Below are positions 30,401-37,521 of a DNA stretch of 64,000 nucleotides, one piece after another. The notes below the pieces were generated by a model, which was given only the letters and a program-made list of their open reading frames with translations, searched no databases and was not told where the DNA came from. Each line of letters opens with the position of its first letter. The first letter of the stretch is position 1. The stretch covers positions 1-64,000 of the forward strand of contig NZ_JARLLG010000009.1 in NCBI RefSeq assembly GCF_029382255.1. Reading direction: 5' to 3'. Origin of the DNA: Isoptericola croceus. GTDB taxonomy: Bacteria > Actinomycetota > Actinomycetes > Actinomycetales > Cellulomonadaceae. The position numbers were made by a program, and so were the translations under genes.

Positions 30401-30721
30401 TCAGCCCCAGCCGAGCGCCCGTAGCGCGGCGGCCGCCGCGGCGGCGAGGACGACGACCACGACGAACGGCGCCCGGAGCGCCAGCGCGACCGCTGCCACG
30501 CCCAGGGCCGGGACGCGGGCGTCGACCACGATCGCCTGACCGTCGGCGAACGCCTGCACGACCACCAGGGAGACGAGCAGGGCGACGGTGACGAGCGTCG
30601 AGGTGCGCTGCACCCGTTCCGTGGCGAGCCAGTGCTCGGGGATCAGGTGACCGGCGAGCTTCAGGCCGAAGCTGGCGAGCGAGGCGAGCAGCACGGTCAC
30701 CCAGAGCACGGTGGCGGTCAT
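30401..30721 (-). CDS. AzlD-type small subunit of branched-chain amino-acid exporter
   Basis: This is a 106-residue protein with four predicted membrane helices. It matches the AzlD (DUF-like) family by size, hydrophobicity and position next to azlC. The AzlCD pair exports branched-chain amino acids in Bacillus subtilis. The ATG overlaps the azlC stop by four bases (ATGA), which fixes the start and implies translational coupling. The C-terminus is a long Ala/Val stretch. The substrate here is inferred only by family. Confidence 0.85.
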   Translation of the reverse strand: MTATVLWVTVLLASLASFGLKLAGHLIPEHWLATERVQRTSTLVTVALLVSLVVVQAFADGQAIVVDARVPALGVAAVALALRAPFVVVVVLAAAAAAALRALGWG

Positions 30722-31419
30722 CGGCCTACCTTCCCTGTCGCCGCGGCGGACGGTGCCACGAGCCCGACGACGATGGCGACGGCGGCCGCGGCCAGCACCG
30801 GTATCCCGGCCGGGGTGACGGGGACGAGGGCGAGCGTGACGACCACGGCGAGGCCGGCGACGGCCTGGGCGCGTCGTGCCGCCAGGCGTGGCCACACCAG
30901 GGCGAGGAAGGCCGCCCCGGCGGCGGCGTCCAGGCCCCAGGCGCGTGGGTCGCCGAGCGCGTCGCCGGCCAGCGCGCCCACGAGCGTGAACACGTTCCAC
31001 AGGACGAAGACACCGATGCCGGCCGTCCAGAACCCTGCGCGGACCGCCTCGGGCGTGCGCTGCCCGACCGCCACCGCGGTCGACTCGTCGATCGTGAGCT
31101 GCGCGGCGGCCGCCCGGCGCCAGCCCTGCACCGACAGCAACGGCGCGACCACGGCGCCGTAGAGCATGTTGCGTGCCCCGAGCAGCGTCGACGTCGCCAC
31201 GGCCGCGACCGGCGAGCCGCCCGCGGCGACGACGCCGATGAGGGCGAACTGCGAGCCGCCCGAGAACAGCAGCAGGCTCAACGCCGCGGTCTGGGCCACC
31301 GACAGGCCGGCGACGACAGCGAGCGCGCCGAACGAGATCCCGTACAGGCCGGTCGCGACGGCGACGCTCATGCCCTGCCGGGCGGCGGCGGTGACCCCGG
31401 GGGAGGAGGGACGCTTCAC
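30718..31419 (-). CDS. AzlC-type branched-chain amino-acid exporter subunit
   Basis: The large subunit of the AzlCD exporter is a 233-residue protein with about six membrane helices. It has the family segments YGISFGALAVVAG, SGGSQFALIGV and GARNMLYGAVVAPLL. The GTG start at 31419 gives the usual 20 residues before the first helix, but it has no clear ribosome-binding site; ATG 31371 is an alternative. Its stop overlaps the azlD start. The pair sits between a GNAT gene and a semialdehyde dehydrogenase. Confidence 0.85.
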   Translation of the reverse strand: MKRPSSPGVTAAARQGMSVAVATGLYGISFGALAVVAGLSVAQTAALSLLLFSGGSQFALIGVVAAGGSPVAAVATSTLLGARNMLYGAVVAPLLSVQGWRRAAAAQLTIDESTAVAVGQRTPEAVRAGFWTAGIGVFVLWNVFTLVGALAGDALGDPRAWGLDAAAGAAFLALVWPRLAARRAQAVAGLAVVVTLALVPVTPAGIPVLAAAAVAIVVGLVAPSAAATGKVGR

Positions 31420-31451
31420 GTGGCCCAGGAAACCATGAGGCGGCTCACGGC

Positions 31452-32918
31452 TCACAACGCGACGTAGACGGTCTCCAGGTACTCCTCGAGGCCGGCCTCG
31501 CCGCCCTCGCGGCCGAGGCCGGACTGCTTGACACCGCCGAACGGGGCGCTCGCGTCCGAGACCATCCCGCGGTTGATGCCGATCATGCCGGCGTCGACCT
31601 CGTGCGCGGCCCGCATCGCCAGGTCCACGTCGCGGGTGTAGGCGTAGGCGGCCAGGCCGTACTCGGTGGCGTTGGCCAGGGCGATGCCCTCGTCCACGTC
31701 GTCGAAGGCGACCACGGGCGCGACCGGCCCGAAGATCTCCTCGGTGACGCAGCGTGCGTCGGCCGGGGTGCCGGCGAGCACGGTGGGCGGGTAGAAGTAG
31801 CCCTTGCCGCCGGGGCGCGAGCCGCCGACGACGACCTGCGCGCCGCGGTCGGTGGCGTCCGCCACGAGCTCGTCGACCTTGTCGACGGCGCTCGCGGCGA
31901 TCAGCGGGCCGACGTCGTGGCCCTCCGCGCCCGGTCCCACGGACAGGTCGGCGAACCGTGCGGAGAGCCGCTGGGCGAACTCGGCCGCGAGGGAGCGGTG
32001 CACCAGGAAGCGGTTGGCGCCGACGCAGGACTGCCCGCCGTTGCGCAGCTTGGCGACCATGGCCCCGTCGACGGCTGCGTCGAGGTCCGCGTCGGCGAAC
32101 ACGATGAACGGCGCGTTGCCACCGAGCTCCATCGAGCAGTTCAGCACCTGCTCGGCCGCCTGACCCAGCAGGACGCGTCCGACGCCGGTCGAGCCGGTGA
32201 ACGACAGCTTGCGCAGCCGACCGTCCGCGATGACGGGTCCGGTCACGGACTTCGCCGACGACGTCGGGACGACGTTGACCACGCCGGTGGGCAGGCCGCG
32301 CGCGGACAGCTCGGCGCGCAGGATCTCGGCGACCGCCATCGTGGTCAGCGGTGTGAGCTGGGCTGGCTTGATCACCACCGGGCAGCCTGCTGCCAGGGCA
32401 GGGCCGATCTTGCGCGTGGCCATGGCGATCGGGAAGTTCCACGGTGTGATGAGCAGTGCGGGCCCGACGGGACGCCGATGCACGAGCTGGCGATTGGCCC
32501 CGGCCGGCGCGGTGCGCATCAGGCCCGGCGCCCGGACGGCCTCCTCGGCGAACCAGCGGAAGAACTCGGCGCCGTACGCGACCTCGGCCCGTGACTCGGC
32601 GAGCGGCTTGCCGCCCTCCGCCGTGATGAGGGAGGCCAGCTCGTCGGTACGCTCCAGGATCGCCTCGAAGCACGCCCGCAGCAGCTCGGAGCGGTCTCGC
32701 GGCGCGACGGCGGCCCACGCCGGGGCGGCGTCGTGCGCGGCCGCCAGTGCCGCCAGGCCGTCGTCGCCGGTGCCGTCCGCGACGCTCGTCAGCACCTCCT
32801 CTGTGGCGGGGTCCACGACATCGAAGGTCGCGCCCCCCGAGGCGGGCCGCCACTCGCCACCGACGAGGACCTGGGTCGGGACGTCACGCACGGGGGAAGG
32901 GCTCGTCGTCGCAGTCAT
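31452..32918 (-). CDS. gabD: NAD(P)-dependent succinate-semialdehyde dehydrogenase
   Basis: This aldehyde dehydrogenase oxidises succinate semialdehyde (gamma-aminobutyrate breakdown) or a related aldehyde. The 488-residue protein has the nucleotide motif FTGSTGVGR. The general base Glu lies in MELGGNAP near 262-270, and the catalytic Cys in GGQSCVGANR near 295-304. It also has TPWNFPIAM and a C-terminal PFGGVKQSGLGREGG. The ATG at 32918 is preceded by CATACT seven bases away. No GABA aminotransferase is nearby, so the substrate is inferred from family resemblance. Confidence 0.85.
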   Translation of the reverse strand: MTATTSPSPVRDVPTQVLVGGEWRPASGGATFDVVDPATEEVLTSVADGTGDDGLAALAAAHDAAPAWAAVAPRDRSELLRACFEAILERTDELASLITAEGGKPLAESRAEVAYGAEFFRWFAEEAVRAPGLMRTAPAGANRQLVHRRPVGPALLITPWNFPIAMATRKIGPALAAGCPVVIKPAQLTPLTTMAVAEILRAELSARGLPTGVVNVVPTSSAKSVTGPVIADGRLRKLSFTGSTGVGRVLLGQAAEQVLNCSMELGGNAPFIVFADADLDAAVDGAMVAKLRNGGQSCVGANRFLVHRSLAAEFAQRLSARFADLSVGPGAEGHDVGPLIAASAVDKVDELVADATDRGAQVVVGGSRPGGKGYFYPPTVLAGTPADARCVTEEIFGPVAPVVAFDDVDEGIALANATEYGLAAYAYTRDVDLAMRAAHEVDAGMIGINRGMVSDASAPFGGVKQSGLGREGGEAGLEEYLETVYVAL

Positions 32919-32925
32919 ACCGCCC

Positions 32926-32931
32926 AGTATG
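32926..32931 (-). promoter_or_regulatory. -10 box of gabD, leaderless
   Basis: Read on the minus strand this is CATACT, seven bases before the gabD ATG. It faces the dapA promoter across 118 bases. Confidence 0.45.
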
Positions 32932-33049
32932 TGTCGGTCCCGGTTCCCCGCAACAGCCCTGTCCGCCGGCGGTGCGTACGGTGGGACGACGTCTCAGTCC
33001 GCAGGCCCGCGGTAACTGGACAGCGGCGCCGGGACGGTGCGCAAAACGG

Positions 33050-33055
33050 TACGGT
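33050..33055 (+). promoter_or_regulatory. -10 box of dapA, leaderless
   Basis: TACGGT ends six bases before the ATG of dapA, with no ribosome-binding site between. Confidence 0.6.
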
Positions 33056-33061
33056 GTTCCC

Positions 33062-33985
33062 ATGACGCTGCCCGGTATCGCTGCGCGCCCGTTCGGCGCC
33101 GTTCTCACCGCGATGGTCACTCCCATGACGAGCTCGGGGGAGATCGATCTGGAGGCTGCCGCGTCGCTGGCGCGCCGCCTGGTCGCCGAGGGGAACGACG
33201 GCCTCGTGCTGTCGGGGACGACGGGCGAGGCGCCCGCCACCCACACGCCCGAGAAGGCGGCGCTCGTGCGCGCCGTCGTGGACGCCGTCGGTGACCGCGC
33301 GGCCGTGCTGGCCGGGGCGGGCTCGAACGACACCGCCCACGCGGTGCGTATGGCCGAGCAGGCAGCCGAGGCCGGCGCCGACGGGCTCCTCGTCGTCTCG
33401 CCGTACTACTCCCGCCCCACGCAGGAGGGCCTGTACCGGCACTTCGCCGCGGTCGCGGACGCGACCGAGCTCCCCGTGATGCTCTACGACATCCCTGGCC
33501 GTGCCGGCGTGCGCATCGCCCCGGCGACGTACGAGCGCATCGCCGCCCATCCTCGCGTCGTCGCGACGAAGGACGCCACCGGTGACCTGACCGACGTGCC
33601 CGCCCTGCGCGCGGCGACCGGTCTCGCCTGGTACTCGGGCGACGACACGCTGCTGCTGCCGTTCCTGGCGCACGGTGCCGCAGGGATCGTGTCGGTCTCC
33701 GCGCACGTGGTGGGTCGCGCCTTCGCTGAGGTCGTGCGCCGTTTCGACGCGGGCGACCACGCCGGCGCGCTCGAGGTCTTCAGCACGACCCTTCCCGTGG
33801 TCGCCGCCATCAACGGTGCCGGCGCGCAGGCCGTCATGACCAAGGCCGCCCTCGAGCTGCTCGGGGCCGTGGACAACCGCGAGCTCCGCCTGCCGAACGT
33901 CGCCGCCACCGACGACGACGTCGCGGTCGTGCGTGCCGCCCTCATCGCCGGCGGCGTCCTGGACGCAGCTCCGATCCTTCCGTGA
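33062..33985 (+). CDS. dapA: 4-hydroxy-tetrahydrodipicolinate synthase
   Basis: DapA condenses pyruvate and aspartate semialdehyde, the first step of the diaminopimelate branch. The 307-residue protein has GTTGE near 47-51, MLYDIPGRAG with the catalytic tyrosine, and VVATKDATGD with the Schiff-base lysine. ATG 33062 follows a -10 box by six bases, so a leaderless mRNA is likely. rnj follows 22 bases downstream, an order known from Mycobacterium tuberculosis (dapA-Rv2752c). Confidence 0.96.
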   Translation: MTLPGIAARPFGAVLTAMVTPMTSSGEIDLEAAASLARRLVAEGNDGLVLSGTTGEAPATHTPEKAALVRAVVDAVGDRAAVLAGAGSNDTAHAVRMAEQAAEAGADGLLVVSPYYSRPTQEGLYRHFAAVADATELPVMLYDIPGRAGVRIAPATYERIAAHPRVVATKDATGDLTDVPALRAATGLAWYSGDDTLLLPFLAHGAAGIVSVSAHVVGRAFAEVVRRFDAGDHAGALEVFSTTLPVVAAINGAGAQAVMTKAALELLGAVDNRELRLPNVAATDDDVAVVRAALIAGGVLDAAPILP

Positions 33986-34007
33986 CACCCACAGGCAAGG
34001 AGGCCAT

Positions 34008-35693
34008 GTGAGCCACCCTCACCCCGAACTCCCTCTTCCTCCCGAGCTGCCCGCGGGCGGACTGCGTATCGTGGCGCTCGGCGGGCTCGGTGAGGTCGGA
34101 CGCAACATGGCTGTCCTCGAGTACGACGGCCGGTTGCTCGTCATCGACTGCGGGGTGCTCTTCCCCGAGGACCATCAGCCCGGCGTCGACCTGATCCTGC
34201 CGGACTTCGAGTACATCGCCGATCGCATGGACGACATCGAGGCCGTCGTCCTCACGCACGGCCACGAGGACCACATCGGTGCGGTGCCCTACCTGCTGCG
34301 CCGCCGACGCGACATCCCCATCTACGGCTCCCAGCTCACCCTGGCGTTCATCGAGGCCAAGCTGAAGGAGCACCGCATCAAGCCGGTGACGCGCGTCGTC
34401 GCCGAGAACGACACCGTCCGGGTCGGGGCGTTCGGCCTCGAGTTCGTCGCGGTGAACCACTCGATCCCCGACGCGCTCGCGGTGGCCGTGACCACGGGCG
34501 CGGGCACCGTGCTGCACACCGGCGACTTCAAGATGGACCAGCTCCCGCTCGACGGCCGTGTGACCGACCTGCGTGCCTTCGCCCGTCTCGGCGAGCAGGG
34601 CGTCGACCTGTTCATGGTGGACTCCACCAACGCCGAGGTCCCGGGCTTCGTCACCCATGAGGTCGAGATCGGCCCGGTGCTCGACAGCGTGTTCGCCCAG
34701 GCGGAGAAGCGCATCGTCGTCGCGTCGTTCTCCTCGCACGTGCACCGCGTCCAGCAGGTCCTCAACGCCGCTCACGCGCACGGCCGGAAGGTCGCGTTCG
34801 CCGGCCGTTCGATGATCCGCAACATGGGCATCGCGGCCGAGCTGGGCTACCTCGACGTCCCCCCAGGGATCCTGGTCGACCTCAAGCGGACCGGGGACGT
34901 CCCGGACGACGAGCTCGTGTACATGTGTACGGGATCGCAGGGCGAGCCGATGGCGGCGCTGAGCCGGATGGCGAACGGCGACCATCGCGTCGAGATCGGC
35001 CACGGCGACACGGTGATCCTCGCGAGCTCCCTCATCCCCGGCAACGAGAACTCCGTGTTCCGGGTCATCAACGGCCTGACCCGGCTCGGTGCCCGCGTGG
35101 TGCACTCCGGGAACGCCAAGGTCCATGTCTCGGGTCATGCCAGCGCGGGAGAGCTGCTGTACTGCTACAACATCCTGAAGCCGAAGAACGTCATGCCGGT
35201 CCACGGTGAGGTCCGTCACCTCGTGGCGAACGCGGCGCTCGCGGTGAAGACGGGCGTCCCGGCCGACCGTGTGGTGCTCGCCGAGGACGGTGTCGTCGTG
35301 GACCTGGTCGACGGGCGTGCTTCCGTGGTCGGCGCGGTGCCGTGCGGTTACGTGTTCGTCGACGGCTCGTCGGTCGGCGCGGTCACCGAGAACGAGCTCA
35401 AGGACCGTCGCGTCCTCAGCGAGGAGGGCTTCGTGTCCGTCTTCGCCGTCGTGGACTCCGCCACCGGCAAGGTGCTGGCGGGTCCGCAGATCCTCGCGCG
35501 CGGCATGGCCGAGGACGACGCCGTGTTCGAGGAGATCCAGCCGGACGTCGTCAAGGCGCTCGAGGACGCCATCGCGGGTGGGGCGACGGACACCCACCAG
35601 CTCCAGCAGGTGATGCGGCGTGTCATCGGCCAGTGGGTCAACCGTCGGCTCCGGCGTCGTCCGATGATCGTCCCCGTCGTCGTCGAGGCGTAG
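34008..35693 (+). CDS. rnj: Ribonuclease J
   Basis: RNase J is a beta-CASP metallo-beta-lactamase nuclease with 5'-3' exonuclease and endonuclease activity on mRNA and rRNA. The 561-residue protein has the zinc motif HGHEDHIG near 84-91, LHTGDFKMD, DSTNAE and the beta-CASP SGHAS segment near 380. Its C-terminal domain ends in the basic stretch WVNRRLRRRPMIVPVVVEA. The start GTG 34008 follows AAGGAGG. It probably shares the dapA transcript. Confidence 0.96.
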   Translation: MSHPHPELPLPPELPAGGLRIVALGGLGEVGRNMAVLEYDGRLLVIDCGVLFPEDHQPGVDLILPDFEYIADRMDDIEAVVLTHGHEDHIGAVPYLLRRRRDIPIYGSQLTLAFIEAKLKEHRIKPVTRVVAENDTVRVGAFGLEFVAVNHSIPDALAVAVTTGAGTVLHTGDFKMDQLPLDGRVTDLRAFARLGEQGVDLFMVDSTNAEVPGFVTHEVEIGPVLDSVFAQAEKRIVVASFSSHVHRVQQVLNAAHAHGRKVAFAGRSMIRNMGIAAELGYLDVPPGILVDLKRTGDVPDDELVYMCTGSQGEPMAALSRMANGDHRVEIGHGDTVILASSLIPGNENSVFRVINGLTRLGARVVHSGNAKVHVSGHASAGELLYCYNILKPKNVMPVHGEVRHLVANAALAVKTGVPADRVVLAEDGVVVDLVDGRASVVGAVPCGYVFVDGSSVGAVTENELKDRRVLSEEGFVSVFAVVDSATGKVLAGPQILARGMAEDDAVFEEIQPDVVKALEDAIAGGATDTHQLQQVMRRVIGQWVNRRLRRRPMIVPVVVEA

Positions 35694-35734
35694 CGCTCCG
35701 CCGGCCGGTCCGTGCGGTGCGGGTCGGGGGTTGG

Positions 35735-35753
35735 CGCCGCTCGTGGGGCGGCG
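35735..35753. terminator. Weak hairpin between rnj and the kinase gene
   Basis: CGCCGC and GCGGCG pair around a seven-base loop in the 65-base spacer between convergent genes. The six-base stem gives only modest support for a bidirectional terminator. Confidence 0.35.
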
Positions 35754-35758
35754 TCGGC

Positions 35759-36274
35759 TCAGGGCAGGGCGAGCAGCCCTGCCGCGGCCGCGACGCGCTC
35801 CGCGACCTCGGCCGGAGGCAAGCCGTCCGTCATGACGAGATGGTCGGCGGCGACGGACTGCGCCTGCCGGTACCGCTCGAGGTAGAACGGGTCGTCCTCG
35901 GTTCCGGGCCGGCGGCCTGCGATCCGCGTGGCCCACGTCTCGGGCGACGTGAGGAGCTGCACCGTGGTCGTGGCGACGTCGGCCGGCGCGAGCGAGCGCA
36001 GCAGGTCGTGCATGCCGGCATCCTGGAAGACCCAGGTCACGACCATGTGGTCGACCCCGGCGTCGCGCGCGTTGGACAGGACCGCTCGGATGTTCGCCCG
36101 CACCATGGCGACGGTCTGCTCGTCGACGCGCCAGGGCTGGTGCCGCCACAGGGCGTCGATGTCCGCCCACTGCACGAGCGGCCCACCGCGCGAGCGGGCC
36201 ACGAGTTCGAGGATCTCTTCCGCAGCCGTCGTCTTCCCGACGCCTGGCGCTCCACCCAGCAGCACGAGATGCAT
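35759..36274 (-). CDS. Small P-loop kinase/AAA family ATPase
   Basis: This 171-residue protein starts with a Walker A loop, GGAPGVGKTTAAEEIL (residues 7-22). It has the layout of small kinases that phosphorylate metabolites or antibiotics: a central VDHMVVTWVFQDAG strand, then a lid-like TRIAGRRPGTEDDPFYLERY. No substrate motif is recognised. It is a single gene between rnj (convergent) and the TetR gene (same strand, 57 bases away). It may have its own promoter. Confidence 0.75.
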   Translation of the reverse strand: MHLVLLGGAPGVGKTTAAEEILELVARSRGGPLVQWADIDALWRHQPWRVDEQTVAMVRANIRAVLSNARDAGVDHMVVTWVFQDAGMHDLLRSLAPADVATTTVQLLTSPETWATRIAGRRPGTEDDPFYLERYRQAQSVAADHLVMTDGLPPAEVAERVAAAAGLLALP

Positions 36275-36331
36275 GCGGCGAGCCTCGCGCCGGGTCCCGG
36301 TCAGAGTCCAGCGAAAATCGGTTGATCCAAA

Positions 36332-36916
36332 TCAGCCGCCCAGCAGTGCCGGTCCGACGGCGGTCGCCGCGGCCGCGTACCCTGCCGTTCGCTCGGCCTC
36401 GTCGCCCGGGAGCAGGCCGGCGATCTCGAGCGAGACGAGCCCGTGCACGAGCCCCCACAGCCCGACGGCGGCGGCCTCGACGCGCTCGTCGGGCGCGCCC
36501 GGCATCAGGCGGGCGACGGCGTCGCGCAGCACGCGGAAGGTCGGCTGCTCGAGGGCAGGCGGTGCGGCTGCGGACGGGCGGACGGCGCGGTCGAACATGA
36601 CCCGGTAGAAGTGCGGGTCGGCGAGCGCGCTGGTCCGGTACGCGAGGCCGAGCGCGCGCAGGTCGGCCAGCGCGTCCTCGGTGGGTGGTACCGCGGCGAG
36701 GTGCGCCGCGAACCGGCGGAAGCCCTCGGCGCTCACGGCCGCGACGAGGTCGTCGCGCGAGCCGAACAGCGCGTAGACGGCGGAGGCGCTCGTGCCGGCC
36801 GCCGCGGCGACCGTGCGGACGGTCACGGCGGACTCGCCGCCCGTGGCCACGGCCTCGGACGCGACCTCGAGCAGGCGGGTGCGCAGTGCGTCGTCGTGCG
36901 CGCGCGGTCGAGCCAT
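36332..36916 (-). CDS. TetR-family transcriptional repressor
   Basis: This 194-residue regulator has an N-terminal helix-turn-helix (ALRTRLLEVASEAV, then VRTVAAAAGTSASAVYALFGSRDDLVAAV, about 10-60). A C-terminal ligand domain resembles the TetR_C_33 type. The gene is divergent from a small membrane-protein gene. The 96-base spacer holds a 36-bp palindrome that covers the other gene's promoter, so autoregulation and repression of that gene are likely. The ligand is unknown. Confidence 0.88.
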   Translation of the reverse strand: MARPRAHDDALRTRLLEVASEAVATGGESAVTVRTVAAAAGTSASAVYALFGSRDDLVAAVSAEGFRRFAAHLAAVPPTEDALADLRALGLAYRTSALADPHFYRVMFDRAVRPSAAAPPALEQPTFRVLRDAVARLMPGAPDERVEAAAVGLWGLVHGLVSLEIAGLLPGDEAERTAGYAAAATAVGPALLGG

Positions 36917-36934
36917 GCGGTGAGCCTAGACCTC

Positions 36935-36964
36935 TTGACGGGGGGTTTGCGAACGGTGTTCTAT
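36935..36964 (+). promoter_or_regulatory. Promoter of the DUF-type membrane gene
   Basis: TTGACG (36935-36940) and TTCTAT (36959-36964) are separated by 18 bases. The -10 lies inside the palindromic operator. Confidence 0.55.
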
Positions 36965-36980
36965 AACAGTGTTCGCAAAC
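36945..36980. promoter_or_regulatory. 36-bp palindromic TetR operator
   Basis: GTTTGCGAAC (36945-36954) and GTTCGCAAAC (36971-36980) are exact inverted repeats, with a partly symmetric centre (TGTT/AACA). Fifteen of 18 position pairs are complementary. It lies between the divergent tetR and membrane-protein genes and overlaps a -10 box. Confidence 0.8.
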
Positions 36981-37012
36981 CTTCGCCGCGAACTCGACCT
37001 CAGGAGGCCATC

Positions 37013-37423
37013 GTGCTCGAGCTCACCGACGCCGCCCGCATCACCGCGGGCATCGTGCTGCTCGCCGTCGTGACGATCGAGTCCGGCGGGGCGTTCATGG
37101 TCCGCGTCGTCACGGGCCGGGTGGCGGCCACCGACTTCCAGGCGTCGTTCTTCCGCGCCGGCCACGCTCACGCCGGGGTGCTCGTGATCCTGGGGCTGCT
37201 GTGCTTGCTGCTCACCGAGGCGACGGCGCTGGGCGGGTTCGTGCGGTGGCTCGCCGCGACCGGCGTGCTCGTCGGGGCGATCCTCATGCCCGCGGGGTTC
37301 TTCTTCTCCGCCATGGGCACCGGGCGCACCCGCCCGAACCGGGCCGTCGTGCTGCTGCCGCTCGGAGGGCTGGCCATCGCCGCCGGGGTGGTGACCCTCG
37401 GTGTCGGGCTGCTGACCGCCTGA
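37013..37423 (+). CDS. Small membrane protein, probable TetR target
   Basis: This 136-residue protein has four predicted membrane helices. The N-terminal helix is followed by a loop with GRVAATDFQASFFRAGHAHAGVLV, whose histidines (GHAHAG) might bind something; this is a guess. A later segment reads AGFFFSAMG. Family and substrate are not recognised. The GTG start has AGGAGG upstream. The palindromic operator controls its promoter, so the gene is probably switched by the divergent TetR. Confidence 0.75.
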   Translation: MLELTDAARITAGIVLLAVVTIESGGAFMVRVVTGRVAATDFQASFFRAGHAHAGVLVILGLLCLLLTEATALGGFVRWLAATGVLVGAILMPAGFFFSAMGTGRTRPNRAVVLLPLGGLAIAAGVVTLGVGLLTA

Positions 37424-37506
37424 GAGCTGACCCGTCGTACCGCGGGGCTGCCGGACACCCAGGACACGCTACCGCCCACCTGCGGCGTCGTGTCCTCTCT
37501 CGCGGG

Positions 37507-37512
37507 TACGGT
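37507..37512 (+). promoter_or_regulatory. -10 box of ftsK
   Basis: TACGGT ends nine bases before the ATG of ftsK. No ribosome-binding site is visible, so leaderless or near-leaderless transcription is likely. Confidence 0.45.
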
Positions 37513-37521
37513 AGGGACATC

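Noticed and set aside
26628-37423. Possible mobile element or prophage
   Set aside because: No transposase, integrase, terminal repeats, att-like duplication or phage structural gene was found in the accessory genes.
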